NCBI GenBank assembly: GCA_039583875.1
Contig: CM077167.1
Location: 152,537,010-152,601,009, forward strand
DNA from: Platanthera guangdongensis
Taxonomy: Eukaryota; Streptophyta; Magnoliopsida; Asparagales; Orchidaceae
DNA: 64,000 nt
Direction of reading: 5' to 3'
The notes beneath the pieces are model-generated. The model saw only the letters and a list, made by a program, of their open reading frames with translations, was not told where the DNA came from and did no database searches. Below are positions 30,138-42,609 of the stretch, one piece after another (position 1 is the stretch's first letter; the number at the start of each line of letters is the position of its first letter). Made by a program: the position numbers and the translations under genes.

Positions 30138-30542
30138 GGTTTATTAACTCGCTTCAAAAGTTTTTTTTGGTTTTTGGGCCCCTGATCAAAAGCTCAAAGG
30201 GTTATGAGATCTCCCTGGAAATAGCTTGTGGTGGCAGTCAATGATTAAAAACCTGCAAGTGGAATTCCTACAAGGGTGGTAGAAGAGTGGATGTACACAA
30301 GTTGCGGAACCACTATAAAATCTTGTGTCATCTGGTTTTCCTATTTCTTTTGTGCTGTGATATACTGTTTGCTGTGTTAGAATAGATTAAACTTAGACTA
30401 TTTTCTCCTTTTTGTTAGTATTATTGGTATCAGATACTTTTTACTCTGATAAAAATCTAAAATAGTCAAAAACATTCATGACTCTATTCACCCCCTCCCC
30501 CCCACATCTAGAGTAAATAAGATCTAACCCCCATCTTTCAAT

Positions 30543-30554
30543 TGGTATCAGAGG
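30543..30554 (+). other. Primer-binding site of element B
   Basis: TGGTATCAGAGG, the tRNA-Met-type PBS, two bases after the LTR end. Confidence 0.88.
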
Positions 30555-30633
30555 AGGTTCCTGGTTGTTACAAGTTAACACTTGAACCAAAAGATCCTTA
30601 TTAGATCTGATCTTAGTTTGTTTATTTCACAGC

Positions 30634-32580
30634 ATGGCACAGAGCAAAGATTATGCAAGCACAAGACCTCCAGTCTGCAACTTGAATAAATTTGCAATTT
30701 GGAAGGCAAGAATTAGAATTTATATGAATTCAATTGATGAGGACATATATACTTCTATTTGGACAGGTCCTCCTCAACCAACAGCTGTTACTACATCTAC
30801 TTCAACTTCAAGCACACATGTTGTTCCACCACCTGAGTGGACAGATGCTCAGAAAACGCAAAGAATGCCGATACAAAGGCCATGAATATATTGGCTCAGA
30901 CTATGTCAGATGAATTATTTCATAAAGTGGATAAATGCACATCTGCAAAAGCCATCTGGGACTCTCTAAACCAGATGGTTATTGGATCAGCTGATGAGAG
31001 GAAAGACAGAAGATCAACGCTCATCTCCTAGTATGAGAACTTTAAGAAGGAAGAATCAGAATCTATTAGTGACATGTACAACAGATTAAGTTCAACTATC
31101 AGTGAGTTGAAGACCTTGGACATAGACATCTCTCTCACTGAGGTGAATGACAAAATCCTAATGTGCTTACCCAGTACTTGGGATTCCAGGATATGGCCAA
31201 TTAAGGAGGCCAGAAGCTTGAATGAGATTTCCATAGAATCTCACCTGGGAAATCTCAAATCTTATGCGTAGTTGATCAAGTCCAAAGAAGGTGCAGAACA
31301 GAAGACTCCTCCAACAACAGGAAGGGAGCAGGACATAGCCTTTAATGTTGTAGAAGAAACTGAAGCTCCAACATCAAATAAAGAACTCCTGAGTCTCTTA
31401 GCCAAGAGATTCTACAAAATGGCAAAGGACTTCAGGAGAAAGTCATCCAAGCATGATGATAAACCCAGGTATGACAAAACACCCACTAAGGAAATTATTT
31501 ACTTTTGGTGCATGAAACCAGGACACTTCATTTCAGAATGTCCTGAAAATCAAAAGAAGGAGAAAAGAAAAGAAAAAGACTCCAGGAAGTATCACTACAA
31601 CAAGCCTTCCTCCAGCAAGTATAAGAGAAAAGAAAAGGGCTTTGTGGTTGAGATCTGGAGTGATACTGAAGAAGAATCTTCATCTTCTAGTTCCAGTGAA
31701 GAGGAAGAAGAAGCTAAGATAAGGGAAGTTTACCTTATGGCTATCAATGCCTCCTGCAGTCCATCAGATGGTGAGGAACAAACAGAACAATCAGATAATG
31801 AAGAATCTTCTGAATCAGAGGCAATTCAGGTACTATCTTCCTTTGATTACAATTCTGATAGTTTTAAAACTGAATTTAAATCCATGTGTATAGATTTAAT
31901 AAACTCTGAAAAAGAAATTAAAACACTTAAGGAAAATTAACTGATCATGAAAACCTTGTCTCTGAAAATATTAAGTTAAAAGATGTATTAACTCTAGCTC
32001 AAAAACAAATAATATCATTAAAATCTGAATTAGCTGAGGCTAGGCAACTTGAAGAATCCCTAAATGGGAGAAGCATCAAGTTGATGGACATTACAAGCAC
32101 AGTTAATGCCAGGTTAAATGGCAAGCTGGGCTTAGGTGCTTCATCAAGCCAACCCCCACTAATCTAGAAGAATATATTGTCAACTACAATTAAATTTGTC
32201 TCAGAAAAGGGAAAAGAGAAGACAAAAAATGATAATAATGATAAACCAACTGAATTAAAACCAAAAAATAAGAAAATGAAACAGAATAAGAAAAATCCTA
32301 ACTACAACAATGTTGAACAGATTTTGTCAAACTCCGATCGACGAAATGTGTACAGTTCATCGAACTCCAGTCGACGAACTCCGAACGCAAACTTTCACTA
32401 TAACTATTCGTTGAACTACGATCGACGATACCAGTATGGTTTGTCGAGCAGAGATCGATGATTTTGGGGCCCAGAGAATGACTACTTTCATTCTCTGAGT
32501 GGAGTTTGACGTACTCATCCCAATTCGTCGAACTCGGATCGACGAACTCACTTGAATTCGCCGAACCTAGTTCAAGTTAA
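30634..32580 (+). pseudogene. gag: Gag of element B, interrupted frames
   Basis: The ATG at 30634 starts CNLNKFAIWKARIRIYMNS. A frameshift lies near 30870, and in-frame stops are at about 31029, 31269 and 31938. The region 31272-31940 (222 codons) contains the knuckle region YFWCMKPGHFISEC, in which the first Cys is Tyr (TAC at about 31501), so the CCHC box is incomplete. An acidic serine-rich stretch (SSSSSSSEEEEE) and charged linker follow. The frame at 32177-32461 codes repeats of the type SNSDRR, produced by the element's own TCGACGA DNA motif. The particle protein is not functional as read. Confidence 0.85.
32328..32575. repeat. Element B motif array inside the gag-pol linker
   Basis: Copies of GAACTCNGATCGACGA or its complement near 32330, 32365, 32412, 32440 and 32522-32545, the same motif as the LTR array but within coding sequence. 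In frame they encode SNSDRR-, SNSSRR- and LNYDRR-type peptides. Confidence 0.8.
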
Positions 32581-32809
32581 CAGAAACTTTAATTCTTCTA
32601 AAACTTATATTCAACCAAGATATTCTTTTAATCAATTAACCAATGGATTATACCACCTAGAATATATCACCTTTTAGGTTGCAAATGTTAACCTGAATAT
32701 TCTTATATTTGCAGCTTTAATTATGTGAAGAAAGAAGGACCCAAGGTAACCTTGGTCAAGAATCGCCAATCTGTTTCTTTGCAGGTGAAAGACTATCCCA
32801 CCACATAGC

Positions 32810-34898
32810 AATAATGGTATCTGGATAGTGGCTGTTCTAAACACATGACTGGAAACAAGGACAACCTAATCAACTTTAAGTCAGAGTTAGGACCAAAATT
32901 AATATTTGGTGACTCCAATTGTGGCCAGACTGAATGCTACGGAAAGGTCAATATTGGGACAGTCACCTTCAGGAAGGTCGCTTATGTAAATTTACTGAAG
33001 CACAACCTTATCTCCATAAGTCAGTTATGTGATGAAAGGTTTCAGGTATCATTTAATAATACTTCCTGCATTATTAATTCTTTAGATAACCATGTAGTTT
33101 TGACTGGAACTAGAATAGGAAACATTTACATAGTTAACTTCCAGTCAGCTAAATCTGAAATATGCTTATTTAATCAAACTAGCAACAATAATGACCTTTG
33201 CCATAGGAGATTAGGTCATGTAAATTTGAAAAATATTGCCAAACTATCTATGGACAATCTTGTTGGAGGATTGCATTCTTGCCCATACAAGAAGGAAAAC
33301 ATTTGCAAGGCTTGTCGATTAGGCAAGCAAACTAAAAATAGTTTTAAATCAGTAAATAAAAGTGACTCACCTAAAATATTGTACTTACTACATATGGACC
33401 TTTTTGGCCCTATTGCAGTACAAATTATAGGAGGAAAATCTTATAATTTAGTGATTGTAGATGACTTCTCTAGATTCACTTGGGTATTCCTTCTGAGATC
33501 TAAGTCTGATAACTTCAACGTTCTTACAACTTTTCTCAAGAACATACAGATTGAGTTCTTTACTCCAGTTGCATTGATCAGAAATGACCATGGTACTGAG
33601 TTTGAGTCTCTTCTTATGCAAGAGTTCTGTGAGAAGTAAGGTATCATGCACTGCTTCTCGCTCCTAGAACACCTCAACAAAATGGGGTTATTGGAAGGAA
33701 GAATAGAACCCTGATTGAATCTGAAGGCACAATATTTGCAGATGCTCATTTTCCCCTATCCTTTTGGGTAGAAGCTGTGAGCACAGCAAAGTATGTACTA
33801 ATAGAAGTCTTATACACAAACTTAAGAATAAGACTCCTTATGAGCTACTTGAAAGAAAGAAACCTAAAGTAGACTATTTTAAAATTTGTGGTTGCTTATG
33901 TTACATTCACAACAACAATAAGGAACACATTAGAAAATTTGAAGCCAACACTGAAATGCGAATTTTTCTAGGATATTCCCAAGTAAGCAAGACTTATAGG
34001 GTCTTTAATAAATCTACCATGAAAATTGAAGAATCTGTACATATTTCATTTGATGAAACTAACTTGTTTTACAAGGAGAAATAAATTTCTACCAGTGATT
34101 CCTTGCAGGAACCATATTTATGTGAGAAGCTGATTGAATTAACCCACACCAATGAGGCTGTTTGTCATCCATCTCCACATATTGCTGAAGACAGTGAAGA
34201 TGAAGACAGTGAAATCTTTGAAGAACCTCCAACAGCTACTATAATTCCACAAGAGAAATTTATTTCCCAAGCTATTGCTCAACCAACTCCACCTTTTGAA
34301 TTTGTCACACTTAGGGATCGCCCTGTATCTCAAGTAATTGGAGACATTTCAGTTGGTGTGCATAATAGACATCAACTTAACCAAGACTTGATGTATGTCT
34401 GCTTCATATCTCAAATTGAGCCCCAATCCATTAAAGATGCAGAGCAAGATCCCCACTGGATTGTTGCAATGTAAGAGGAGCTCAACCAATTTGAGAGATG
34501 CAGAGTTTGGGATTTAGTTCCAAGACCAAAAGACTACCCAGTCATTGGAACTAAATGTGTATTTAGAAACAAGCTTGATGCCCAAGGTGTTATCATAAGG
34601 AACAAGGCAAGACTAGTTGCCCAAGGCTATAGGCAAGAGGAAGGGATTGACTATGACCAGATATTTACACCTATTGTAAGGCTGGAGGCAATCAGAATCT
34701 TCCTTGCATATGCTGCCTACAAAAAGTTCAAAGTATACCAAATGGATGTTAAGAGTGCATTCTTGAATGGTAAACTTAAAGAAGAGTTTATGTGGAGCTA
34801 CCACCAGTTTTATCTCTCCAACTCATCCCTCTTATGTATTTAAATTGCATAAAGCTCTCTATGGTTTAAAGTAAGCTCCAAGAGATTGGTATGAAACC
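32810..34898 (+). pseudogene. pol: Pol of element B, part 1: protease, integrase, start of RT
   Basis: Aspartic protease core WYLDSGCSKHMTG at about 32818-32856 opens the longest intact stretch (32845-33639, 264 codons). It includes the integrase zinc region HRRLGHVNL...CKACRLGKQ and core signatures HMDLFGP, VDDFSRFTWV and DHGTEFES. After a TAA near 33637 the rest of integrase continues in shifted frames (TPYELLERKKPKVDYF at about 33830). The RT start follows (PHWIVAM, then [45 protein letters not shown] near 34745) with stops at 34472 and later. It is cut at WYET by element C. Confidence 0.88.
34894..34898. repeat. Target-site duplication AAACC/AAACT of element C
   Basis: AAACC precedes the LTR at 34899 and AAACT (47739-47743) follows the other LTR end, one mismatch. 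Joining the flanks restores the RT reading WYET-LASFF, as in C itself (WYETLSSFL, 41159). Confidence 0.8.
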
Positions 34899-35040
34899 TG
34901 TTGGGTACATTGGTTTAAATGTACCTGATTTGAAGAAGCCTCACCCAACTCAATGATATACATCAAAATGTATTTGATGTGTTTTGAGTTCACTTGTGCA
35001 GGTTAAGTATTTACAGGAAAGAAGGAAAAGTTTCTAAGTC

Positions 35041-35940
35041 CATGTGTCGACACCTAGAGGGAAAGTGTCGACACTTAAGAAGACTTGTGTCGACACCCAG
35101 AAAAGCAGTGTCGACACTTGGAGTATTTGTGTCGACACCAGAGATGCAGAGTCGATACCAGACAGAAAGTGTCGACACAAGGAGCTGTGTTGACACTCAG
35201 TGAAGAAAAGTGCAGTGAAGCAGTGTCGACACTTAGCAGTTGTGTCGACACCCAGTGAAATTGTGTCTACATCAGAAAGTGTCGACACTTGGAGGTTTTG
35301 TCGACACTCAGCAAAAGTTAGCAGAGACTAAGTATAAGTGTCGACACCCAGAACAATGTGTCGACACACAACAAAAGAGTTAACACTTGAAGAAAGTGTC
35401 GACACAAGAAAGAATGTGTCGACACTCAGCTGAAGACTCAACACTTGAAGAAAGTTTCGATACAAGGAGCTGTGTTGACACTTAGAAAAGATCAGCAAAG
35501 TTCAACAAAATATTCTAAGTACAAGTGTCGACACTAAGGGGATATGTCGACACTCAGCTGAAGTCTCAACAGAAGAAGTATGTGTCGACACAAGGTGCTG
35601 TGTCGACACTCAGCAAGTATCAACACTGAAGGCAAGTGTCGACACCAAGAAGATGTGTCGACACTAATACAGTTCAACACATGAAGATGTGTCGACACAA
35701 GGAGATGTGTCGACACTTACAAGAAGTCAACAAAGTGCTGAAGAACAAAGGTTGTGTCGACACTCATATCCAGTGTCGACACATGAAGAAGAAGCAGTGT
35801 CGAGATATAAAATCTACAACACAAGGAGTTGTGTCGACACCTTGTAGGCTAGTGTCGACACTTAGACAACTTGTGTCGACACTTGGTCTATAAGTGTCGA
35901 CACTTAAAGACAGAAAGTCTTGACACTTTTAGACAGTTAC
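35041..35940. repeat. GTGTCGACAC palindrome array in 5' LTR U3 of element C
   Basis: About 28 copies of the 10 bp palindrome GTGTCGACAC (core SalI-like GTCGAC), spaced about 12-45 bp by variable spacers in which words such as ACTTAG, AAGGAG, CTCAGC and AGAAG recur. Degenerate copies are mostly CpG-to-TpG or CpA changes (GTGTTGACAC, CTCAACAC). Confidence 0.95.
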
Positions 35941-36060
35941 AGAATTTTCAAGAACTGACTGGATGACTTGACAGCTGCCATTCCAGCCAGTCTAAAGCAC
36001 CTGTTAGAGTTGTCAGAAATCAGTTATGAACCGGACCAGCAGGTTACCATGAAGAAGGCC

Positions 36061-36068
36061 TATAAATA
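36061..36068 (+). promoter_or_regulatory. TATA box of element C 5' LTR
   Basis: TATAAATA within GGCCTATAAATAGGC, about 120 bp after the last GTGTCGACAC. The copy in the 3' LTR is at 46864-46871. Confidence 0.75.
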
Positions 36069-36924
36069 GGCTTATACTGTCTACAAAAAAGATTGATCAG
36101 ATTGACAAGAAAGTTCAAGTAATTGAAACACAAAGAAGATCTAGCTTTCAAGTGAAGATCTAAGAAGTTGGAGAGAGAGAGCTCCATCCAAGAAATCAGC
36201 CGTTGGAACCAGGCTGAGAAGAAGGGTTCAGATTCATTCTGAATCTTAAGTAGCAGAGATCAAGGATCAACTGCAGAGGAATCAGTCTTATTGTGTTCTA
36301 CATTCAAGAAGCTTTGAAGAAAGCCAAGTCAGATTGATTTCAGCCGAGTTATTCCAAGAACTCATCAAGAAACTCACAACTTATCTCTCTTTCATCAGAG
36401 TTGTTGAGTATATATTTTTGTATTCATTATAACTTGTAGGATCCTTAGGGATCTGAGATTGTAAGCCTGTAATTATAAAGGCTGAGTGTAGGGCCTTTGT
36501 GCCTGAGTGTAGGAGAGTTGAATCTCTGAGTGTAGGCCTTGGTGGCTGAGTGTAGGCCTTGGTGGCTTAGTGTATGCCTTGGTGGCTGAGTGTAGGCTTT
36601 GGGAAAAAGCTGAGTTGTAGGGCCTTGGGCCTGAGCTGTAGGAACATGTTTTGGGGTTCTGAGATAGTGGAGAAGTTTGGCCGAATCTAGTACACTGCTA
36701 GATAGGCGAAGGGGGAAAGTGGATGTACCCAAACCTTGGGGAACCACTATAAAAACTGTGTGTCTACTGTGTGCTGTGAAATTCTGTGATTGCTGAATGT
36801 GTGATGTGATAAAGTAGATAGAATTCTGTAATATTATCTGATTGCTGCCTAAAAAGTTAAAAAGATTCAAGTCACCTATTCACCCCCCCCCCCCTCTAGG
36901 TGATTAGGTACAATATCTTTCAAG

Positions 36925-36935
36925 TGGTATCAGAG
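36925..36935 (+). other. Primer-binding site of element C
   Basis: TGGTATCAGAG two bases after the LTR end, tRNA-Met type. Confidence 0.9.
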
Positions 36936-37026
36936 TGAGGTTTCTCAAAAAGGACTAACAGTCTGAGTAGATCTTGTTGGCAGATTCTGTCTAAGTACAT
37001 TTACAGAATCAAGAAATTCAAGAACC

Positions 37027-39141
37027 ATGGGTTCCACTGAGAATCATAAGAAATTGGGATCCATGAAGCTACCCATATGTAGAAAAGAGATCTTCGGTAT
37101 ATGGAAGGAAAGGGTGAGACTTTTTATGGAAGCCTCAGACCCTAGGATTTATATCACAGTCAAAGAAGGGCCATATGTGCCCATGAAGGTGTCAGTCTTA
37201 GATGCAAATCAGAGAACACCTAAGGATTTCTCTGAAATGACAAAGGATGAAATTGTTCTAGCCACTATGGATAAGAGGGCTCAGAACATAATAGTGAGTG
37301 TCATATATGATGCAACTTTTCAGAATCTGATACACTGTAAGATAGCTAAAGAGATGTGGGATACTCTTATTGTGTACATGGAGGGTTCTGAAGAAGTTAG
37401 GCAAGACAAAAAATCCTTGCTAAATCAAGAATATGAAAGTTTTAGACAAGGAAAAGCTGATAGCATAACTGAATGCTATAAGAAGTTCTACGGGATTATG
37501 AATGAACTCATGTCCTATGGCAGAGAGTTCAGTAATTATGAACTCAATGATAAGTTTCTAAGGTCCCTTACAAAAGATTGGGACACCAAGATCTGTGCCA
37601 TTAGAGAAATGGCAAAGTTGGCAGAAATTCCTCCACCAACACTATTTGGCAAACTGTTGTCCTATGAAATGCAGTTAATGGTGAGGAAAGAAGAGGAGAA
37701 ATCAACAAGAAGTGAACATAAGGAAATGACAGTGGCCTTTAAAACAGAAGCCCCCAGAAAGTACAGAAGTAAGTCTCCAACTCCACCACTAAAAGTTGCT
37801 GAAACAGAATCAGATGTGTTAGCAAGTAGAAAGTCTGAAAACAGTGAAAGTGATGAGAACTTTGCTGCCTTTACAAGACATTTTCAGAAGTTCTTAAAGA
37901 AGAAACAGTGGAGAACAATGCCATCTACTTCACAGGGAAAAGAAGACTATTATCAGAATAAAAAATCTTCAAAGAAAGACAGGAAAAAGAATAAGTCTAG
38001 CAAGGCAACTCTTTCAAAAATAGTATGCTATTGCTGTAATAGACAAGGCCATATTGTTGCAGATTGTCCAAAAAAAAAGGAAGGAGTCTAGTGACAAGAA
38101 AAGGACTCAATACAAGGGCAAGAAGGAAAAGTCTTTTGTTGCCAAAAAGGACAAGAGCCTGTCAGATATTTTTTCATCAGAAACTGAGTCAGATGCAGAG
38201 GCATATATAGGGCTATTTGCTGAGGAAGAAGAAGAAGAGTTCATGCAGATTATGAATTCTATATATGAACAAGAGGACAGTCAGTGCCAAGGGCTAATGA
38301 CATTGACAAAAATGACAAAATCCTGGAGTAGCCAGGACCTAGTAAGGTACAACATTGTTCTTTCAGTTCAATTTCTTGTGCCAGTACAGAATCAGATTCA
38401 TCATCATCAAGTGATGAGAGTGTATCTGAGTCTGAAGAGGATATTCATCAATTGATAGATGAATATAAAGTTCTGTTGCAAGCATTAAGAAAGCAAATCC
38501 TTGCCAAGAGTCAAGCTAAGGAGATTGCAAGTCTCAAAATGGCTGCAACTAATTATGAGAAGTTATTTGATCAAAAACTAAATGAGATAGTCAGACTGAA
38601 GCACATAACTGTGATTCAGATGGGGACTATAACATATAAGAATGATCAAATCAAGAGTCTGGAGATTAGTCTTCAGAAGGAGAGAGATCTAGTTGCTAGG
38701 TTTTCTAAACCTAAGTCAGTTTTACCTTTAATTGATGAATTTGTTCATCACAAAGGTAAAGCTGGACTGGGTTTTACTAAACCTGCAAGGACTGTCAAGT
38801 CCAAGTACAAGGGCAAAGCCCCAACACTCAACAAGCCAGCTGTGGATAAAACAGCTAAGACTGTACCTAAGCAAAGGTACAATAAGTTTGAGTGTTGGTG
38901 TTATGGCAAGGTAGGCCACTTTGCCATGGATTGTTGGCACAATGCTAGTGCCAAAGTGAGTAGCAAACTACCTGTTGGAAAACCTGCAGGTAGCTTTGTC
39001 AGGATGCAAACTAACAAGTACCAAGGACCCAGAATTCTTTGGGTTCTGAGGTTCACTAATCTGTTTGTAGGTGAGTCCAAGTGGCCATGCCCCAATATGG
39101 TACTTGGACAGTGGATGTTCCAGACATATGACTGGAACTAG
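37027..39141 (+). pseudogene. gag: Gag of element C, frameshifted
   Basis: The first 354 codons (37027-38091) are open: IFGIWKERVRLFMEASDPRI, KKSLLNQEYESFRQGKAD, LFGKLLSYEMQL, then knuckle CYCCNRQGHIVADC at about 38030-38071. The A-run at 38072-38079 coincides with a frameshift. Acidic and lysine-rich text continues in a second frame to about 38450. The third open stretch (38452-39141) is a charged coiled-coil-like linker with second knuckle CWCYGKVGHFAMDC at about 38894-38935. The N-terminal capsid portion is the best preserved gag in the window. Confidence 0.9.
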
Positions 39142-42100
39142 GGGATTACTAAGGGACTACACACCTATCAAAGATGGTCCAAAAGTCACCTTGGTGGTTC
39201 TGAAAAAGGAATCATCAAGGGTTTGGTAACATTTCTAGTAACTTAGTTACCATTACTCAAGTGGCTTATGTTAAAGGTTGAAACACAACCTAATTAGTAT
39301 AAGTCAATTAAGTGATGTAGGATATGACATCTCATTTGTTAAGGATGGTTGTCATATCAAGAGGTCAAATGATCAAGAGATCATTTTGACAGGTTATAGA
39401 AAGAGGAATGTCTACTGCCTAGACATTATGTGTGAGACCAATGGTTCTCAAGTGTGTCTTGTAGCTGATGAGAAGTCTCTCATTGTGTCAAATGGCACAA
39501 GAGGCTAGCCCATCTAAACTACAAGACAATTGGCAAACTCTTAGCAAAGAGTTAGTGAGGAATGGTCCTCAAGTTAAGTGTGTTAAAGATGGAATATGCC
39601 CAGCTTGTCAAAAGGGCAAGCAGACAAGATCCACCTTTAGTAGCATTAACAACAAAGATGCTGTGAGGTGTTTATACCTCTTGCATATGGATCTCTTTGG
39701 TCCTATGCCAGTGCACAGCCTAGGTAGGAAGGTCTATACCTTTGTAGTTGTAGATGACTACTCAAGGTTTTCCTGGGTGTTCTTTCTTAGACAGAAATCT
39801 AAAACACCTAGTGTCTTCTATAGCTTTGTCAAACAGATTCAGAATGAACTAGACAGTACAATGGTCAAAATAAGAAGTGACCATGGTACTGAATTTCAGT
39901 CTGATAGTATGACAAGACTATGTGAAGACTTTGGGATATTTCAAGAGTTTTCTTCACCAGAACACCTCAGCAAAATGGCATTGCTGAGAGGAAGAATAGA
40001 ACCTTGATTGAGGCAGGTAGGACCCTATTAAGTGATACATCACTACCAGAATATTTCTGGGCTGAAGCAGTTAATACTGCATGCCATGTTATTAATAGGG
40101 CTACCATTACTAAAAGCCTCAACAAGACCCCCTATGAGGTTGTGAAAGGCAGAAAACCAACCTATCCTATTTCAGGATCTTTGGTTGTAAGTGCTTCATA
40201 CTTAACAATGGAAAGTCTTACTTGACTAAGTTTGCTGCAAGTCCCAAGAGGGAATTTTTGTTGGGTACAGCAACAACAGTAAGGCTTATAGAGTCTACAA
40301 CTTGTCTACTCAAGTTGTAGAGGAGTCAGTACATGTAGTCTTTGATGAAATGACTTATTAACAATGAGTTGTCTAGTAGTATTTGCAGCTCCTCAGGTAT
40401 CACTAAAAAGCTGGACAAGCTCACTATAGAAGAAGGATCTACAGCAAGACAGCAGGTAGAAGAAAGTGGTTGTTGTCCAGGGGGAGTAATATATGTACCT
40501 AATGCAGAAGAAATTCAAGGAGTACAGCAAGATGAAGAAACTGAAGAGGTTCAACCAGAAGTCAGGATGCCTCCAGCCAATAGGCATCTTAGAGATCATC
40601 CAGTAGAGCAGATCATTGGTGATCCAAGACAAGGGTAAAACAAGGAGCAGAAATCTGAATGCAGTGCTTCTCCAGTTTTCTATCCCAAGTTGAGCCAAAG
40701 AAGTTTGAAGAAGCCATCCTAGATCCACATTGGATTGAAGCAATGCAAGAAGAGCTGAATCAGTTCAAGAGGTGCAAGGTCTGGGAACTTATTCCTAAAC
40801 CTAAAGACCACAACATAATTGGGACCAAGTGGATCTACAGGAATAAGATGGATGAACATGGAGTCATCATTAAGAACAAAGCAAGATTGGTTGCTAAAGG
40901 ATATAGGCAGGAAGAAGGTATTGATTTTGATCAAACCTTTGCTCCAGTAGCCAAACTGGAAGCCATAAGGATGTTCCTGGCCTATGCAACTTTCAAGGAT
41001 TAAAGTTTACCAAATGGATGTGAAGTCAGCATTTTGAATGGTAATCTTAAAGAGGAAGTCTATGTGGAACAGCCATCAGGTTTGTTGATTCAACTCACCT
41101 AATCATGTCTATAGACTTAGGAAAGCATTATATGTGTTAAAGCAAGCTCCTAGGGCTTGGTATGAAACCCTGTCTAGTTTCCTCATTGAGAACAAGTTCA
41201 CAAGGGGGAAAATAGACAAGACTCTATTCCTTAGGGAATATAGAGGCAAAGTAATACTAGTCCAAATATATGTAGATGACATAATATTTGGGTCTACTGA
41301 AAGTAGTCTTTGCAAAAAGTTTGCAAAACTAATGCAAGGACAATTTGAGATGAGTAGTATGGGAGAGCTTACGTTTTCTTGGGTCTCCAAGTTAGACAGA
41401 CTGAGAATGGTTATCCATATGCCAGTCTAAGTTCACCCTAGAACTCATAAGGAAGTATGGTATGGATTCATCCAGTACCATGAAGACTCCTATGGGGTCA
41501 AGTATGTCTCTTAGCAAAGCTGATGCAGGGAAACCTGTAGATGAGACTTTGTATAGAGGGATAGTTGGCTCCTTACTCTATTTGACTACAAATAGACCAG
41601 ATATTATGTATGCTACATGTGTCTGTGCTAGGTATTAAGTCTGCCCTAAAGAGTCTCATTTGACAGCAGTCAAAAGAATATTGAGATATCTAAAGGGCAC
41701 TCCATATCTAGGCCTCTGGTACCCTAGGAATGGGGATTTTGAACTAACAGGTTATTCAGATGCAGACTTTGCAGGATGCAAAGAAGATAGAAAAAGCACT
41801 ACTGGAACCTGTCAATTCCTAGTTGGAAGACTAATTTCATGGAGTAGCAAGAAGCAAACAAGTGTGGCTATCTCCACTGCAGAGTCAGAATATGTGGCTG
41901 CTGGAAGTTGCTGTGCTCAACTTCTATGGATACAACATCAGCTTGAGAACTATGGAATTCAGGTAAGTAGAACTCCACTCTTTTGTGATTCTACTAGTGC
42001 TATATCAATAGCTAATAATCCTGTATCCCATAGTAGAACTAAACATATTGAAATTAAATATCATTTTCTTAGGGAGCATGTAGAAAAAGGAGATATTTTA

Positions 42101-42160
42101 CTGGAATATGTTAGAACAGATAATCAACTAGCTGATATGTACACTAAGCCCTTAGAATAA
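39098..42160 (+). pseudogene. pol: Pol of element C: protease, integrase, RT, RNase H in broken frames
   Basis: Protease WYLDSGCSRHMTG at 39098-39136. Pre-integrase LISISQLSDVGYDISF (39278-39508), zinc-region end CPACQKGKQT, integrase core HMDLFGP, VDDYSRFSWV, DHGTEFQS (39468-40007), then FWAEAVNTACHVINRA (40004-40225). [22 protein letters not shown] (40659-41003) and catalytic YVDD at 41269-41280. RNase H: GYSDADFAGCKEDRKSTTG, SRTKHIEIKYHFLREHV and QLADMYTKPLE (41660-42160, 166 codons intact). At least seven frame changes separate these pieces. Domain order PR-INT-RT-RH is the copia order. Confidence 0.92.
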
Positions 42161-42237
42161 ACTAAGTTCAATAGGTTTAAAATTGAACTAGGTATGATAA
42201 ACTTAGAATAAGTTTATAGAATTGGCTAAGTAAAATA

Positions 42238-42580
42238 GTGTCGACACACAGAGGTGTCTGTGTCAAGACAGAAAAGTGGTGTCGACACTTAGTATTTACT
42301 CAGGATTCTCTAAGTAAAGTCTTGACTAAATGTCGAGTTGAGTGGTGTCGATACATAATCCAGTGTCGACACATAATCATGTTGACTAAACTTGTGTCGA
42401 CACATAGGTGTCGAGACATTATAAGTCAGTGTCGACACTTATCCACAGTGTCGACACAATTTAAGTTAGCTGACCCGCCTTTTCATCTTCAAACCTAGAA
42501 AGGTATAAATAGGATTTTGCCTTTGTATGTCGACACGCTTTCAAAAGTTTCGAGACCAAACTTGTGTGTCGACACCTCTC
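42238..42580. repeat. Internal GTGTCGACAC array upstream of ORF3 of element C
   Basis: Eight exact or near-exact GTGTCGACAC copies plus several decayed ones between the RNase H stop (42160) and the ORF3 start. It is the same private motif as the LTR of C. The last two copies flank a TATA box, and the last is about 40 bp before the ATG. Confidence 0.9.
42504..42511 (+). promoter_or_regulatory. Internal TATA box before ORF3 of element C
   Basis: TATAAATA in GGTATAAATAGG, resembling the LTR TATA context (CCTATAAATAGG). It is about 100 bp upstream of the ATG at 42610, which sits in AAACCCTAATGGCG, a context common in plant leaders. This suggests a separate transcript for ORF3. Confidence 0.55.
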
Positions 42581-42609
42581 TTCTCTCAGTTCAAATTCTT
42601 CAAACCCTA

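Larger units (their letters stand above)
28956..30540 (+). repeat. 5' LTR of element B (1585 bp)
   Basis: TGTTGGATCCCTAG...CCATCTTTCA, with the C-rich TTCACCCCC block near its end. It pairs with 53249-53954 plus 61394-62267 (1580 bp). Confidence 0.9.
34899..36922 (+). repeat. 5' LTR of element C (2024 bp)
   Basis: TGTTGGGTACATTGG...CAATATCTTTCA. It pairs with 45700-47738 with scattered small differences. It carries the GTGTCGACAC array, a TATA box, a GCTGAGTGTAGGCCTTGGTG short repeat near 36480-36600 and the terminal C-run. Confidence 0.92.

Noticed and set aside
35041..35940. CRISPR-like look of the GTGTCGACAC array
   Set aside because: Repeats are only ~10 bp, spacers vary from about 12 to 45 bp and share words, the array lies inside a plant LTR and is copied in the other LTR, and no cas genes exist.
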